Below are positions 52,427-64,000 of a stretch of DNA of 64,000 nucleotides, in pieces. The notes beneath the pieces are model-generated. The model saw nothing but the letters and a program-made list of their open reading frames with translations, had not been told where the DNA came from and made no database searches. Within the stretch, counting starts at the first letter, position 1; every line of letters begins with the position of its first letter. Both the position numbers and the translations under genes were made by a program. Source of the DNA: Linnemannia hyalina (Eukaryota; Mortierellomycota; Mortierellomycetes; Mortierellales; Mortierellaceae); the NCBI GenBank assembly GCA_019671135.1, contig JAHRHY010000009.1, positions 1,178,001 through 1,242,000 of the forward strand, read 5' to 3'.

Positions 52427-55137
52427 TGGCGGCCGGTTTTTTAAAGTGAGAGTCAGAAAGAGAGTGGGTTGTTATTGTTGCTGGTGTCGATGAAAGGGAG
52501 GGGGATGATCGACAGCAAGAAGAATATGTATTATAATTATAAGGGAAGATGATGGGGGATTGTGAGTGAATGGGAAGGGAAAAGGAAGAAGAGAAGGAAG
52601 GAGAGGAGTGTGAAAAAAGTGAAAAGAAAAAAGAAATAAGGAAAAGGGGGATGAATGGACGGACACACACACAAGACACACACACACATATGAAATCATA
52701 AGAACTCGGAACATGGAAAAATGAATAAGAAAGAACGGTGGCGCACTTTTCTCTGCTCTCACACACACACACACACTCTCTCTATCGCGTCTCCCTTTCT
52801 TCTCTTTTCTCTACTTTTCTCGTTCTCTTTTGAACAAGCGGTTGCCCTTCCTTGCTTCCTTCCTTGGTTAATCTTTGTTCATTATCCATGGACACAGGAG
52901 CAACCACAACAACAAACATGACTATACTCTCAAGACCACACAGCCTTGCCAGTGTCACCCATTCCGGCTAGGCTAGGCTAGGCTAGCCTGGACATCTGCC
53001 TCATTGGTACCCTTATTGGCAAGGGAGGCAGTGATCAGTGATCAGTGATCAGGCACAAAAGGCTCTTTTTTCTTTTATTCAGGGGCCAGTTCAATAGTTC
53101 AATTCAGTCCAGTCCAATCCAGTCAAGCCAGCCCAACCAGCCACTTTCCATCTTCTCCCTTGTGTCTTGTGCCCCTTGTGGCAACAATCTACTGACCACG
53201 CATCAGTCACAAGGAATAATGATGCTCAGTGGTCATTGCGCCAAGAAGCTTTTTTTTTTTTTTTTTTTGGCTGCCTATGATGATTGGTGTAACAAGGTGC
53301 CAGAACTAGGAAGATAACAATACTTGCTTGATTGCTCGGGGCGCTCACTAGCTGACCCACTTTGCTCAACTGTTCATGGGTTTATATTGCCAATAATCGA
53401 TGCAGTCAGATCGAACAAAAAAAATAAGAAAAGGTGGTTGGGGATAAGACGGAGAATGTCATTTATTTCGCTATGCCTTGTTAACCCATGCATGCACATA
53501 CACCTCCTTTTATTCATTCAAAGAAATGACTCTTTCGAATCTTGCTTGCCCCATGAAGTTTTGATACTTCGGTTCATCGAGCTGCCTCCTCTTTGCTCTT
53601 TCTCGTTTTTTTGCTGAGTCTCCAATCTACGTCCCCCCCTAGACAGATATTGTCAATAAGTTCAAATATTAAAAAAACATGTCGCCATGATCATAAATCA
53701 CAGATGAACGATGCGATATGTTCAAAGTCAATGAATGGACGCGTCATGGCGTTTTTTTTTTTGTTTTTTTTTTTTTTGTTTTCTTTCCGGTATGGATATG
53801 GGATAGGGTTATGCGTGTTGTTGTTCGTGTGGTGTTTGACCATTCAGTGGTGCACAATTGCAAGGGTAGTTGCCCCCTGCCTTCCAGCCCCACTCCACTC
53901 AACAAGCAAGCAAGCAAACAAACAAATAAACAACGCAAACAAAAAAAGGAGGGAAGGAGAAGCATGGGACATGGATGGTCGCGTGTCCCGTGTCCACAGC
54001 ACTCACAAAAAAATCTTTCTGTGAAGAAGCAAGGCGCTCTCTCCCTTTCTCTCTCAACTGACACACTTCTACCGCTTGAACTCTCTTCGCACACCCACGC
54101 TCTCTTTCTTATTCATAACTCTAACTCATCTGCAACAACACTCTTTCAACACACGCGTTTCTTCCTCTCTACACTCTCTCTTTCAGCTTTCCAATGGAGG
54201 CAATAACTTGCCACCTTTACCTTCGAAGAAACCACTCCTGACAAATCAAATGTGCACAACCATTGCAACCACAGACACACACGCCACCACCAGGCTCATC
54301 GATTAGCCATCAGCATCCTTTCTGCAAAGCACCCCAAAAGGACTATTAAAAATAATAAAAGAAAGCAGGACACCATCACCAAAAGCAAAGCGCGCAGCAC
54401 TCGAGTGTACAGTGGCACGGAAGGGTGCGCCATCGCACAAGCTCGCCCTTCGAGGATGTATTGATTGGCATGGGGACCATTTTTTCCTGTGTGCAATATG
54501 TGGAGAAGACGGGGACGTGGCCACACAGACGACAAATAATGAAAAGCAGACACAAATAATAAAAATGCCATGCTGTTCTCCTACATTTATTGACTTGCAC
54601 TAACACCCTGTCGTGTTTTTTATACTTATAAAAAAAAAAAAGACTGCGTGGACCGTTGTCGTTGCCAACTGATCTCCTCTCCCTGCCGCGCAGACTCGAC
54701 TGGATCTGTTTGCCACCACCTTCAGTGCCAGAGAGAGCTTCTTTCCTTGTTGTTTATCAGTCCAGTCAGCAGTGTCTGACTGGTGAGACATCTATCACCT
54801 CCCTTCATTCGATCAATCATCACCCGAGTCAAATTTTATTCTCGTTCTCCGACCCTTTTATTTTTTTTAATTTTCCCTCTTGCCCTTCTTCTTCCACCCT
54901 CACTCCTCCCTTCTCTCTCATTCCTCCTCGTCCCTTCCTCCTTCCTTTAACCCTTCGTGGTGTCAATTCACATCCGTCCTTACCCTCCTTTCTCTTTACT
55001 ATTGCACACTATTCTTCTTTTACCCCTCATTCTTCCTTTTCCTTCCCTCCCCCTGGCCCTGACCAGTTCTCCATCTCTTCTCATTCCTCACTCTCTTCCA
55101 TTCAAAAGGCATACCCACCCGACTCCCCTAACCGGCC
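52427..55137. other. Divergent intergenic region (BCK1 to giant ASH gene)
   Basis: About 2.7 kb without a supported gene. Contents: CA microsatellite blocks near 52660-52690 and 52758-52775, four GGCTA units at 52966-52985, three AGTGATC units at 53030-53052, T homopolymers near 53250-53270 and 53752-53778, and a long C/T-rich leader (54880-55120) before the ASH gene ATG. Frames of 100-160 codons are simple-sequence products. Confidence 0.55.
52966..52985. repeat. GGCTA pentanucleotide tandem repeat
   Basis: Four perfect units in the BCK1-ASH intergenic region, followed 44 bp later by three AGTGATC heptamer units (53030-53052). Confidence 0.9.
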
Positions 55138-58100
55138 ATGAATCCCAGTGTGCCCCAGGACACCACCAGCAATCTCAACAACAGTAACAACCACAACACC
55201 ACCAGCGATGACACCGATATACAGCCTTCTACAGCCATCCCCACAAGTATGAAATACGCCCTTGTCAATACCATGCATCTCACACCTTGGGAAACTGCTC
55301 CCGCAGCATATAAATAAAGCCTCCGCCACCTTTCACTAACACCATGACATCCTTCCAACCCACTGCCCTTATGTTGATTAGATCTCTCTAAAGCACACCA
55401 TGATCCTATTCCCTCGTCCAACTCATTACGACATGCTGTTTCCGTGTCCTCTGTGTCATCAGGACAGTCGTCAAGTCAGGAAGGAGCTGGAGGGCAAACT
55501 CCAGAGCAGAGTCAGCCGTCGCAGAGTCATATCCACCACCATCTCCATCACAGCAACTCGATGCCACCAGCCTCTACTCCACTCTTTCAACTCGTCAACT
55601 TTCCCAGCCGACTTGTCCTGGAGAACGTCTATCTCAATGGACTCCATTCGTTGCGTCGATTCGGGATCAAGAACACGTCCCAGGCGGATATTGTTGTCAA
55701 AATGAGATCCAGTCTTGGCCCTCAGATTTCCTTCCAGCTGACCAACGAAAACTTGCCCTTCGATCCAGGTATGAAAGAAAAAAAAAAGTTTTGCATCCTT
55801 TGGCTTCTATATTTGTGGGATGAATTCCAATGCTGTCTATGAGTCGAGTGTGCGCATATTTTCATATTTCAAATGATCTGTGTGGTCCAAACACCTCATC
55901 CCCACACACACATACACGCACACACAGACACAGACACACCCACATCCCCATACCATAGCACGCGTCAAAAAGTTCTCGCTGTTGTTCCTCGTTATCTCCT
56001 CCTATTATTCATGATCTGGGGTTATCGTGGTGATTGCACCACATTCTCTAGAAGTAGCCAAATACATTGTTCGACTCTTCAGAGTAGACGTTGATTGGCC
56101 CGTCGATGCTATGCCTTCCTTTCATTGGCCAATTTTCTTTTATTTTTTCCTATTCACTTCCCCTTGGCCTTGATGCTCTTTCTTTGCTCCCTTTGGACCC
56201 ATCTCGTCTCTTATTTGATCGACTGACACGAATGTTTTGTATCCTACATTTTATTCTAGACACAACCGGAGGCCCGCTTCAAGTCGTATCGACAAACACG
56301 GCCGCGGCAGCTGAGGCTGGATCAACCGGACTGCAATTCAACCAACTCTTCAATTACGTCAATCTTATCGACGAGGTCACGGTCGCTGCTGGAGAGACCG
56401 AATACATCATCCTCGGATTCTTACCGGAACCCAAGGGCAAGAACAGGAGAGGCACGTCGAACGCCAATGATGGAGCGAACAACAACTCAGGCAATGGCAG
56501 CGCCTTTGGAGATGGTGTCCAGATTTATGACGATAGCCGGCAACGCGATATCTCGGCCAATGGACTCGCAACTGGCAGCAATATCGACGCCGAGGAGTTT
56601 GACTCGAACGACCAACAGACCGATAGCTTCGATGCCTTTGAGGTGAACGGCTTAGTCTTCTTTTTCGCATACAAGATTATTACGGTCTCTGCAGGATCTA
56701 AAGTTTTGGGGAACGCCCCAACGCAACCATACCCAGAATCAGAGTTATCAGAATCTCCTACCTCCACCCACGCCACGTCCGACCCGAACTCGGATTCTTC
56801 TGGAGCCACGACCTCAGCAACTCATACCGGAGGAGGAAAAACCGTGACTGGAAGCATGCTGGAGCCCGGGAACAGTTCGTCCATCGGACCCAGCACTGCA
56901 CCACACAAAGCCGACTACCAGCACACAGTCAAATTTCGCTCGACTGTGTGCCGATCGGTTCTCTATTCCGACATTGGCGAAACTGGCATCAACTTTGAAG
57001 ACTGCGTCGCCAATCAGGAGTACGTCAAAGACTTTACCATCTGGAACCGGAGCGAGATTCCCCTCTATTGGCAACTCAATACAGTGGATGTCAGCAGCTC
57101 ATCTCGAGAGAATTGGCTTCGTTTTGTCGACTACGAGGACTCGTATGGTGGAACCGGCGCAGAAGATGCAGCGGAACATGTCGAGGAGCAAGGTCAACAC
57201 TCTAATGCAGTCCAGTCCAAACCGATTCTCAGTTATGGCTACCGACGCATCCGCGTTATTTTCCGACCCAAAGAAAATGGCGACTTTTTGTTCGACCTAT
57301 TGCTCGAGAACCTGAATGATGCCAGCAACATTGAGGAGGCAACTATTCATGCAGCAGTGAGGGCAGTCTCGAGAGGGGAGGACACCCTCACAATATCGAC
57401 AGGCAGTACGATGGATTTCGGTGACTGCTGCGCGGGCGTCTGGACACGACTTCCGCTTACCTTCACCAACACAGGATTGACGCCGACGGAAATCCATTTG
57501 AAGGTCGAAGGCGCAGAGGTGGTGTTTGACATCCAAACCGAGGCCGCGACAGAGGGTTCTGACCCTTCATCGGATCTGTCAAAAGAGGGCAAGTTTCTCC
57601 TGGATCCCGATATACAGTCCAGCTGGTATGAGAGCTCCCGTCGGTCAGAATCCTCAGCCAATACCGACCATCCGGATCACAGCAGCGTGGGCGGTCAAGC
57701 TAGTCGGAGTCGCCTTCGAGATTGGATGGAAGATGGCCCCCAGTCACCCAACGCCCTCGGATTCACATCGTCTGCCCCCAGCGTGGCCGACTCAGCAGGA
57801 ACAAAAGGGGATCGTGCAGGACGCGAGCAAGGCTTGCTGGTCGAGTCTGGGCCATCATCCCCAGTCCTCTCCGATGGTTTTTTCCCCGACAATGTCCACC
57901 CCATCAACCCTACAGTCGCCAGCTATCTTGCAGGCCAAGATCTTGCACGCCCGCCAATGGAAGGGATCGAGGATGACGGCGAATCAGAGGCGGATACGAC
58001 AAGCGTTCAGGACTCCTTGACAGCGAACAACTTGGTCAACCACAAGAAGCGACCCAGCCTGCGATCCATCTCCTTTTCCGGAGCTCAGCGGGAGAAAGAG

Positions 58101-61100
58101 CTGATTCAAGCTCAGATCCATGCACCAAAATCGCCAGTTCGAGGCAACCAGTCAACGACTCGGATCGAGGAGCTGTTTGTCAAGCCAGGCAAAGAGAGAA
58201 CCGTCATTGTCTCCTACCGCCCTGCTCGTGACTCGTCCATCGAGGATTTTCAGGCAGGAAAGCTTTTGCGAAAGTCCTTCCGCATCATTGTCGCATACGC
58301 TCCTTGGGGCGGTCTGACCTCGACCGTGCCCTTTTCCGAGAACAGTCAGAGGGATCGCAAGATTGTTCAGTGCAAGGCTCGTGCATGTACATCTTTTGTG
58401 ACCTTTGAGCCCAAGTCGTTGGACTTTGGAGACACTGACGTTGGAGCACTCAAGTCGCTGCCAATCAAGCTTATGAACCAATCAGAGATCCCAGCCGTTG
58501 TCCAGCTGGATTTCCAGAGCAAGGTCCTCAACTGCTCACCATCGGGCGCCATCACTCTGGCACCTAAATCCAGCACGGAACTCAAGCTCGACATCTACCC
58601 GCGCAAGGTCAACCCGGATTACAGAAAGCAGCTCACACTATTCAACTTTACGAATCGGGCGAACGACCAGATTATCGAGGTTCGATCTACCAATATCGAC
58701 AAGAACCGGGTCACTTTCCATTCGTTATTCTACAGAGTTCTCTATCCAGGCGGGACCAACTTTCTGGATTTCGGCAACGTCGTCGTCGGAGGTATCAGCT
58801 TGCGGACCATCACTATCTCAAACTTCACCAAGAACTGGCTGACCTTGGAGGTGACAACAAGTCTTTGCGGAGAGCTGTCCGTGTATGAGCGTGCCCGAGA
58901 GCATCGAGATTACCTGAACCTGAATAAGGTCAGCGGGTTGCTTTCAAACGATCAGGATATCCAACCCACCTCTCAAGGCGGCGTTCACAACATTGCGCAT
59001 TCTCCAATGACAAGATCTGGTAATGCCTGTGTGCTTTATTTTTGAACATGGGGTGATAATGAATCGAGAGCACTGTAGCTAAAACTACAAATTTGAATTA
59101 TCGGAACAAAATTAGGTGGATTGTCAATTGTGGGACCGGGAAGGGCAGCCCCTAACGATGGTTCGAAGTCGTCCCTGTTCAAGAGACGACAGGAACAACG
59201 CGAACAGCACTCTAATGGGACGTCAGAATCAGGAACTCCCGCAACGATCGGAGGAGGAGCTCTCGCCTCGACTCTCGCTTTAAAGGCAAAGGCGATCCTC
59301 TTCCATGGAGATGTGTCCCAGGGTGCCGGTAGCTCTTCTGCTGGTTTTCTGGATCTAGCAACCAACAAACCACGAGAGGTGAAAAAGATCACTAGGCGCA
59401 TCCCTACCATGAAGGAGCTGCTGGAGCCAGCCACAAAGCCCAAGAGCAAGTCGACGATAGACCGGCCTGGCAAGACTACTGGACCAGGCCACACAGAGAC
59501 GTCATCCCGGTCTCCTCGCTCGAACGCCACATCTCAACAAAGCTCTGGTGTGTCCATTGCAGACTCTTCCAAACGATCGGACGCGATCTCCACCACATCC
59601 CAACGGCTACAGGATCCAAAGACGTTGCAGGGCGAAGCCACGCAGCAAGCGGGTGGGGACGGCAAGCAACAGGTTCAGTCGTTGTTAAGCGAAAGGACGC
59701 TGGAGAGTGTTTTGGCAGCGATGGACGCCAGCTCGACAACAGGAGGATCCATGCTATTTTACAAGCCCGCTGACGAGGAGAGATACGTGAAGGAGAAGAT
59801 GAAGCTGACGAGAGAGCTCCAGAACGCCATTGCCAGTGGAGAATTGGCGCCAATTTCTGTGGTGAGCGTGCCTCCAGAAACGGAACATCAGCTCGTTGTC
59901 CTGTTCACACCTTCTTCGACCTTCCGCGACCACATCAAGGGTATCCCCAAGAACCAAGACGCTCGCATCTATCTGAGACTCGTGGACTTTGACCAGGAGA
60001 CTGTTGCGAACAACCCCCAGTTTAGGCCACTGTTGGATGGGGATCTCAGCCAGATTCCTCTACGGGAGATCATGGTCCGATCGTCGCTTGTCAGGAGTAT
60101 CATGGACCTAGGCCAGAACAACATTAACTTTGGCAACATGGACAAGGGGGAGAAGCGGACCAAAACAATCGTCATCCAGAACCGCAGCAAGGAGCCGTTA
60201 CTCTACCACATCCGCAAGTCTGGATCCATTGCGTCAGGTGACATTGTTCTCGGTAACGGCAAGAGTGGTGTCGTCCGCGGCTACAGCAAGAAGGAGGTCG
60301 ACTTCATCTTTGAGCCGTCGCTGTCGGGCCTGTATCACGAGAGGCTGGCAATCGAGAATATTCAGGACCCCGAGAGCGGCCGCGTGTTGAGTGTCAAGGC
60401 CAACATCCGGAAGCCAAAACATTTTTCGATCGATTGTCCAGAGGTCGACTTTGGAACATGTTCTGTGAATTGCAAAACGGAATCCAAGCGAATCACGGTG
60501 ACAAACTCGACCAAGCAGACCAGGACGTTTGAGGTTCGTGTCGACCCCCACGAGATGATGCCGCTCGCTGCTGGAACGCACTTCGGTGGCGAAATTGAGT
60601 TTACTCTCGAGGATGACCCCGCTGGCCAGGCTGTTGTCACCAAGGAGATGGAGGACGAGATTGAGATCCTAGAACAAAAACTCAAGATTGCCAAGCGAAA
60701 GGGCCGCGACGACAAGGTCAAGAAGGTCACTGCTCGACTGAGTCTTCTCCGGAAAGGCGGTGTTGAAGATAAGGTGGAATCGCCCAAACCAGCTGGTAAA
60801 GAGCAAACAACTGAGGACATGTTTGATGGTGGTATTGTATGCGTAGAGAATCTAACGCGTTTGTTATTTTACCAAAAATAATCTCTAACACTAGATGATG
60901 CGACACCTACTCAGGAGAAGATACAGGAATTGTTCAAACCAGACCAGCTCAGCTCTCCACTTGTTGACTCTATTGCCAAGAGTACAGCTTCGACCACGCC
61001 AACCTCAGTTACCCCTGCTAACACACCCACGGTCAAGGACGCGCCGAAGTTCAGGCGGACGGATCACTCGATTGTGTTCACACTGGAGGGAGGAAAGACC

Positions 61101-64000
61101 AAGTCTGTTTCGGCTTACTTCACAGCACTGCGTAATAATCCAGTGTATGCCTCCAATGCCATCGTTGACAAGGAACGTATCCGTCTACAAGGAAAGATCT
61201 ACGTCCACGAGCACAAGAACAGGGATATTTGTCGCGAGGTGATGTTCATTGCTACCGTCGAGCCCCAGGTTCCGACCGAGGAAGATGCTGCTGAAGAGCC
61301 ACCGACGTCGACCTCGCCTGGATCAGTTGCGGACGACAAGGTTGCTAAGAAGGCGTCCAAGAAGGCTGCCGTCGCCAAGGAGATCAAAGTAGGAGAGAGC
61401 GTCGTCAAAAAGGCATTAAGCTCCGCTGATGTCGAGGGTGAGACGCCCTTCCAGGAGTCAGAACCCCCAGCCGAACACCTTGTGCTGTCGCCGTCAGAGT
61501 TTGACGGAGGCAAGGTCGAGCTCGATCAAAAGGGCACTTTCTATTTCAAGTTGTCCAACACCTCCGACAGTCCTTTGCCATACCGGATTGAACTTGACAC
61601 CGGCGCCAATGGCAGTGTCTCGCGATTTGTGCTGGACGAGCATGAACTGGTTGGGTCCCTGGAGCCGAAGGAGGTGAAGCGGCTCATGTTTGGCTACTTG
61701 ACTCACGACCTTGGACGACTTCGGGACTCCCTTCGGGTGATCAACCTTGTCACACAGGCGGCGCACGACTTTGTTTTCACTTGCTATTCTCATCGTGCTC
61801 AGTATCTGGCCTTTCCTTCCCTGGACGAGTCCATGAAGCTGGACCTTGGCCACTGCTATGTCGACACCGGGCGCAAGTACTCCCAAGTGACGCCGCTCTT
61901 GGTCGAGAACGTCACGGATGACGACGTCTACATCGCGTGTGCTTCCAACTTGGCCCAGCAAGTGGGGATTTACCTTGACGAGCAGGCGGAGAAGGGTCAG
62001 GTCACCCGGACGCTCCTGAAGAAGCGCAGCATGGTCACTGTTTGGGTTGCTGTCCAACCCAACCTGCTTGGAGGTATCGCTGGAGGAAACTCGAGCCGCC
62101 GGGCGGCCACCTCCTCTAGTGGTCTGAGCTCGACCTCACAGGAGCGAGATAGCGAGTGCCGTACGTTGGTCGGAGGCATCAAGTTTTCTGTGTCCATTTC
62201 AGACGCTTCTGCTGCTGTCGAGGACACGGAGGATACCCTCACTCAAGTCCTATCCCAGACAGTTAAATTTACCTCTGTCATTGGCCGATCTATCCTCTCG
62301 GTCTCGGACACACTCCTCAACCTTGGATGGACGCCAGAAGTAGGACGACCTGTGTACGGGTCATTCACGCTCCAGAACATGTCCAGTCGTCTGCCGCTGG
62401 ACTTTCAGATTGAGTCGCTCTCTGGCAACATCATTCTGGACCGGACGGGCGGAATCTTGGACGGCTGGGAGGTCGACACTAGGAGATCTGGAACGCACGA
62501 CCACATGGACAGGGATCAGCTCAAGGACGGCGATGACGACGATGACGACAACGATCCATCTGAGGTCGCCCCAACTGATCGTTCACGTCTCTGGATCAGT
62601 TTCCGATTCACTGCGTCTACCCCTGGTCTATTTACCGACACGATTTTGGTGACCAACAAGAACAACTGCTCTCAAAAGATCCACATCAAGGTTCGCCTGT
62701 TTGTCGATCCTGGTCGACTCTCGACGATTTTGCACGGTCCAGGCTACACTTGTCCCATGTCGGTAGATGAGTCGCAGGATGATCTGGAAGCCAAGCCCGG
62801 CGTTCCTCGAGAGGGTCTTGCCCTTCCTACTCTGTCGTGGGAGGATGTCTACGTTAGTGTTGCTGAAGATGAGGATACTGGCGGACAGGAGAGTCGGGCC
62901 TTGGTCGCACTTCAACCCCAACGTGGACAGGAGGATGCTCGGGTCGACGACCGTTGGGTTGAGCTGTTGAACGGTGGTGACGAGGTGATGGAACTTGTGC
63001 CTCTGTGCGACATCACTGCGGACACTATTTGGGAGCACGGAAGTCCGCCATCTTCGTCGGAACCGCTTTCAGAAGCAGCCAACAAGGCAATCGACGGATT
63101 CCATGTCTGTGGCTCTATCATCCGACTTGTCCCTGGTCAGAAGGTTCATTTGGCCATCTCTTGTCCTGCGCCAGAATTGTCTACCAACGATGCTCAGCAA
63201 CTCCAGTCAGGAAAAAATGTCTCTCTGTCGGGTACGCTGATGGTTGTAGATCGCGTCAAGGATCAAGTCATGAAGGTGCTGGGATTGTCGTCCTCGTTCG
63301 GAGTTTCCTATGCCGAAGTGGTGCCGTTGTCGACGGATCTCGGGAAAATCGGTCACTACAACTCGTGGAACCCGGTCAAGATCAACTTTGAGGTTAAGAA
63401 CTCCAGCGAGATCCCCCTCTCTTACGAGCTTGTCCTTCAGGATTATATGGATCTGGCCCCTATTCGCTTGACGGTGACGGAGGAGGAAGGCATTCGTCCT
63501 CATTATCCCGTCATTGGAACCAAGAGGAAGATCCGCTCACGTGGCACGGATTCAATCGAGGTTCTTTTGGATCCCAGGAGGATCGAGAATTTTGAGATCG
63601 GACGCCGTACCTTCCCCATCCGGATCCTCAACCTCCATAATCCTCTGAACGAACCCGTGTTCAACGTGAGCGCCGTTCTGACAGAGTTCGAACTTGGATT
63701 TGACCGACTTACAGACGGCACTCTGGTGCTGCCTCCATTGACCCATCCATTACCGTCCTCTGCTCTTCCTTGCGATGCCTGGTTCTCGATCACGAACAAG
63801 TCACTGGAGGACGTCAAGTTTGAGATTGGAGCGACACTTTCACCGGACGTAATCGACTATGTGCATCTGGACGTTCTTTCCCGCTTCTCGAACTCGCCAC
63901 TCCGTGGCAGTATTACCCTCAGCTCACGCGGATCGATCGGTGTCCGTATCCGTGCCTTCCCGAAGGAGGGTTCCCGTTTGCCAAGTGACACTGCAGCCCT
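55138..64000 (+). CDS. Giant ASH/Ig-fold repeat protein (ASPM-SPD2-Hydin-like), 3' end beyond window
   Basis: Exons 55138-55246, 55382-55768, 56260-59019, 59116-60831 and 60895 to beyond 64000; about 2690 residues are visible. The last exon is open for 3.1 kb and begins just after the AG at 60893-60894. The protein is a series of beta-rich modules with the ASH signature, a (V/L/I)(D/N)FG x(3-5) G core followed by alternating hydrophobics and N-T/N-x-S: MDFGDCC (57412), LDFGDTDVG (58418), LDFGNVVVG (58773), INFGNMDKG (60123) and VDFGTCS (60447), with further less perfect copies after 61500. Between them are Ser-rich disordered linkers and a coiled-coil-like EIEILEQKLKIAKRKGRDDK segment near 60657. 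Such modules occur in Hydin, ASPM, Cep192/SPD-2 and TRAPPC-type proteins. No transmembrane segment or enzyme domain is seen. Cellular role unknown; a microtubule- or vesicle-coat-associated scaffold is one possibility. Confidence 0.82.

Noticed and set aside
52966..53052. Short tandem repeats that might suggest a CRISPR-like or minisatellite array
   Set aside because: Units of 5 and 7 bp without spacers; simple tandem slippage repeats in a eukaryotic intergenic region.

Overview
The window is nuclear DNA of a filamentous fungus, probably an early-diverging lineage such as Mortierellomycota. That assignment is inference from gene content and protein style: several F-box/LRR genes close together, short introns of about 70-380 nt, pyrimidine-rich 5' leaders, and TATA and AATAAA signals at some genes. 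No bacterial operon features, transposon, rRNA, tRNA or CRISPR array was found. I resolve seventeen protein-coding genes. Most are split, so exon coordinates are given in each entry; they were derived by hand from GT-AG borders with reading phase checked across every junction.

Left part (1-6.4 kb): the 3' portion of an ITPase/HAM1 gene, a gene-poor 3.1-kb interval, and a complete secreted M14 metallocarboxypeptidase behind a clear TATA box. Next (7.5-17.5 kb) comes a block of four intronless F-box/LRR-like genes. They fall into two families, A and B, ordered A1(-) B1(+) A2(+) B2(+), as if an A-B pair had been duplicated and one A inverted. An AAAP-type amino-acid transporter (17.6-19.25 kb, minus), a small secreted cysteine-rich hydrophobin-like locus (21.2-22.1 kb), a fifth F-box gene (22.4-23.8 kb) and an F-box/WD40 gene (23.9-27.4 kb, minus) follow.

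Middle (29.4-38.6 kb): an Atg22-like vacuolar effluxer converges on a tandem pair of GH89 alpha-N-acetylglucosaminidases. The two share intron positions but have different N-terminal membrane signals. Right part (40.6-64 kb): PWP2/UTP1 (small-subunit processome) with a GC-AG first intron; divergent from it, an SLC25A38/Hem25-type mitochondrial glycine carrier; convergent to that, a BCK1-type MAPKKK of the cell-wall-integrity pathway (SAM, RA-like region, kinase); and finally a very large ASH/Ig-fold repeat protein whose last visible exon runs off the window.

Functionally the region mixes housekeeping genes (ITPase, PWP2, Hem25, BCK1), nutrient release and recycling (M14 peptidase, AAAP, Atg22-like, GH89) and a lineage-expanded set of putative SCF ubiquitin-ligase adaptors. 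There is no sign of a co-regulated metabolic cluster. The most unusual items are the duplicated A-B F-box module with its repeat-bearing divergent promoter, the GH89 pair with differing topology, the giant ASH protein in a fungus of probable non-flagellate lineage, and the hydrophobin-like two-module locus.
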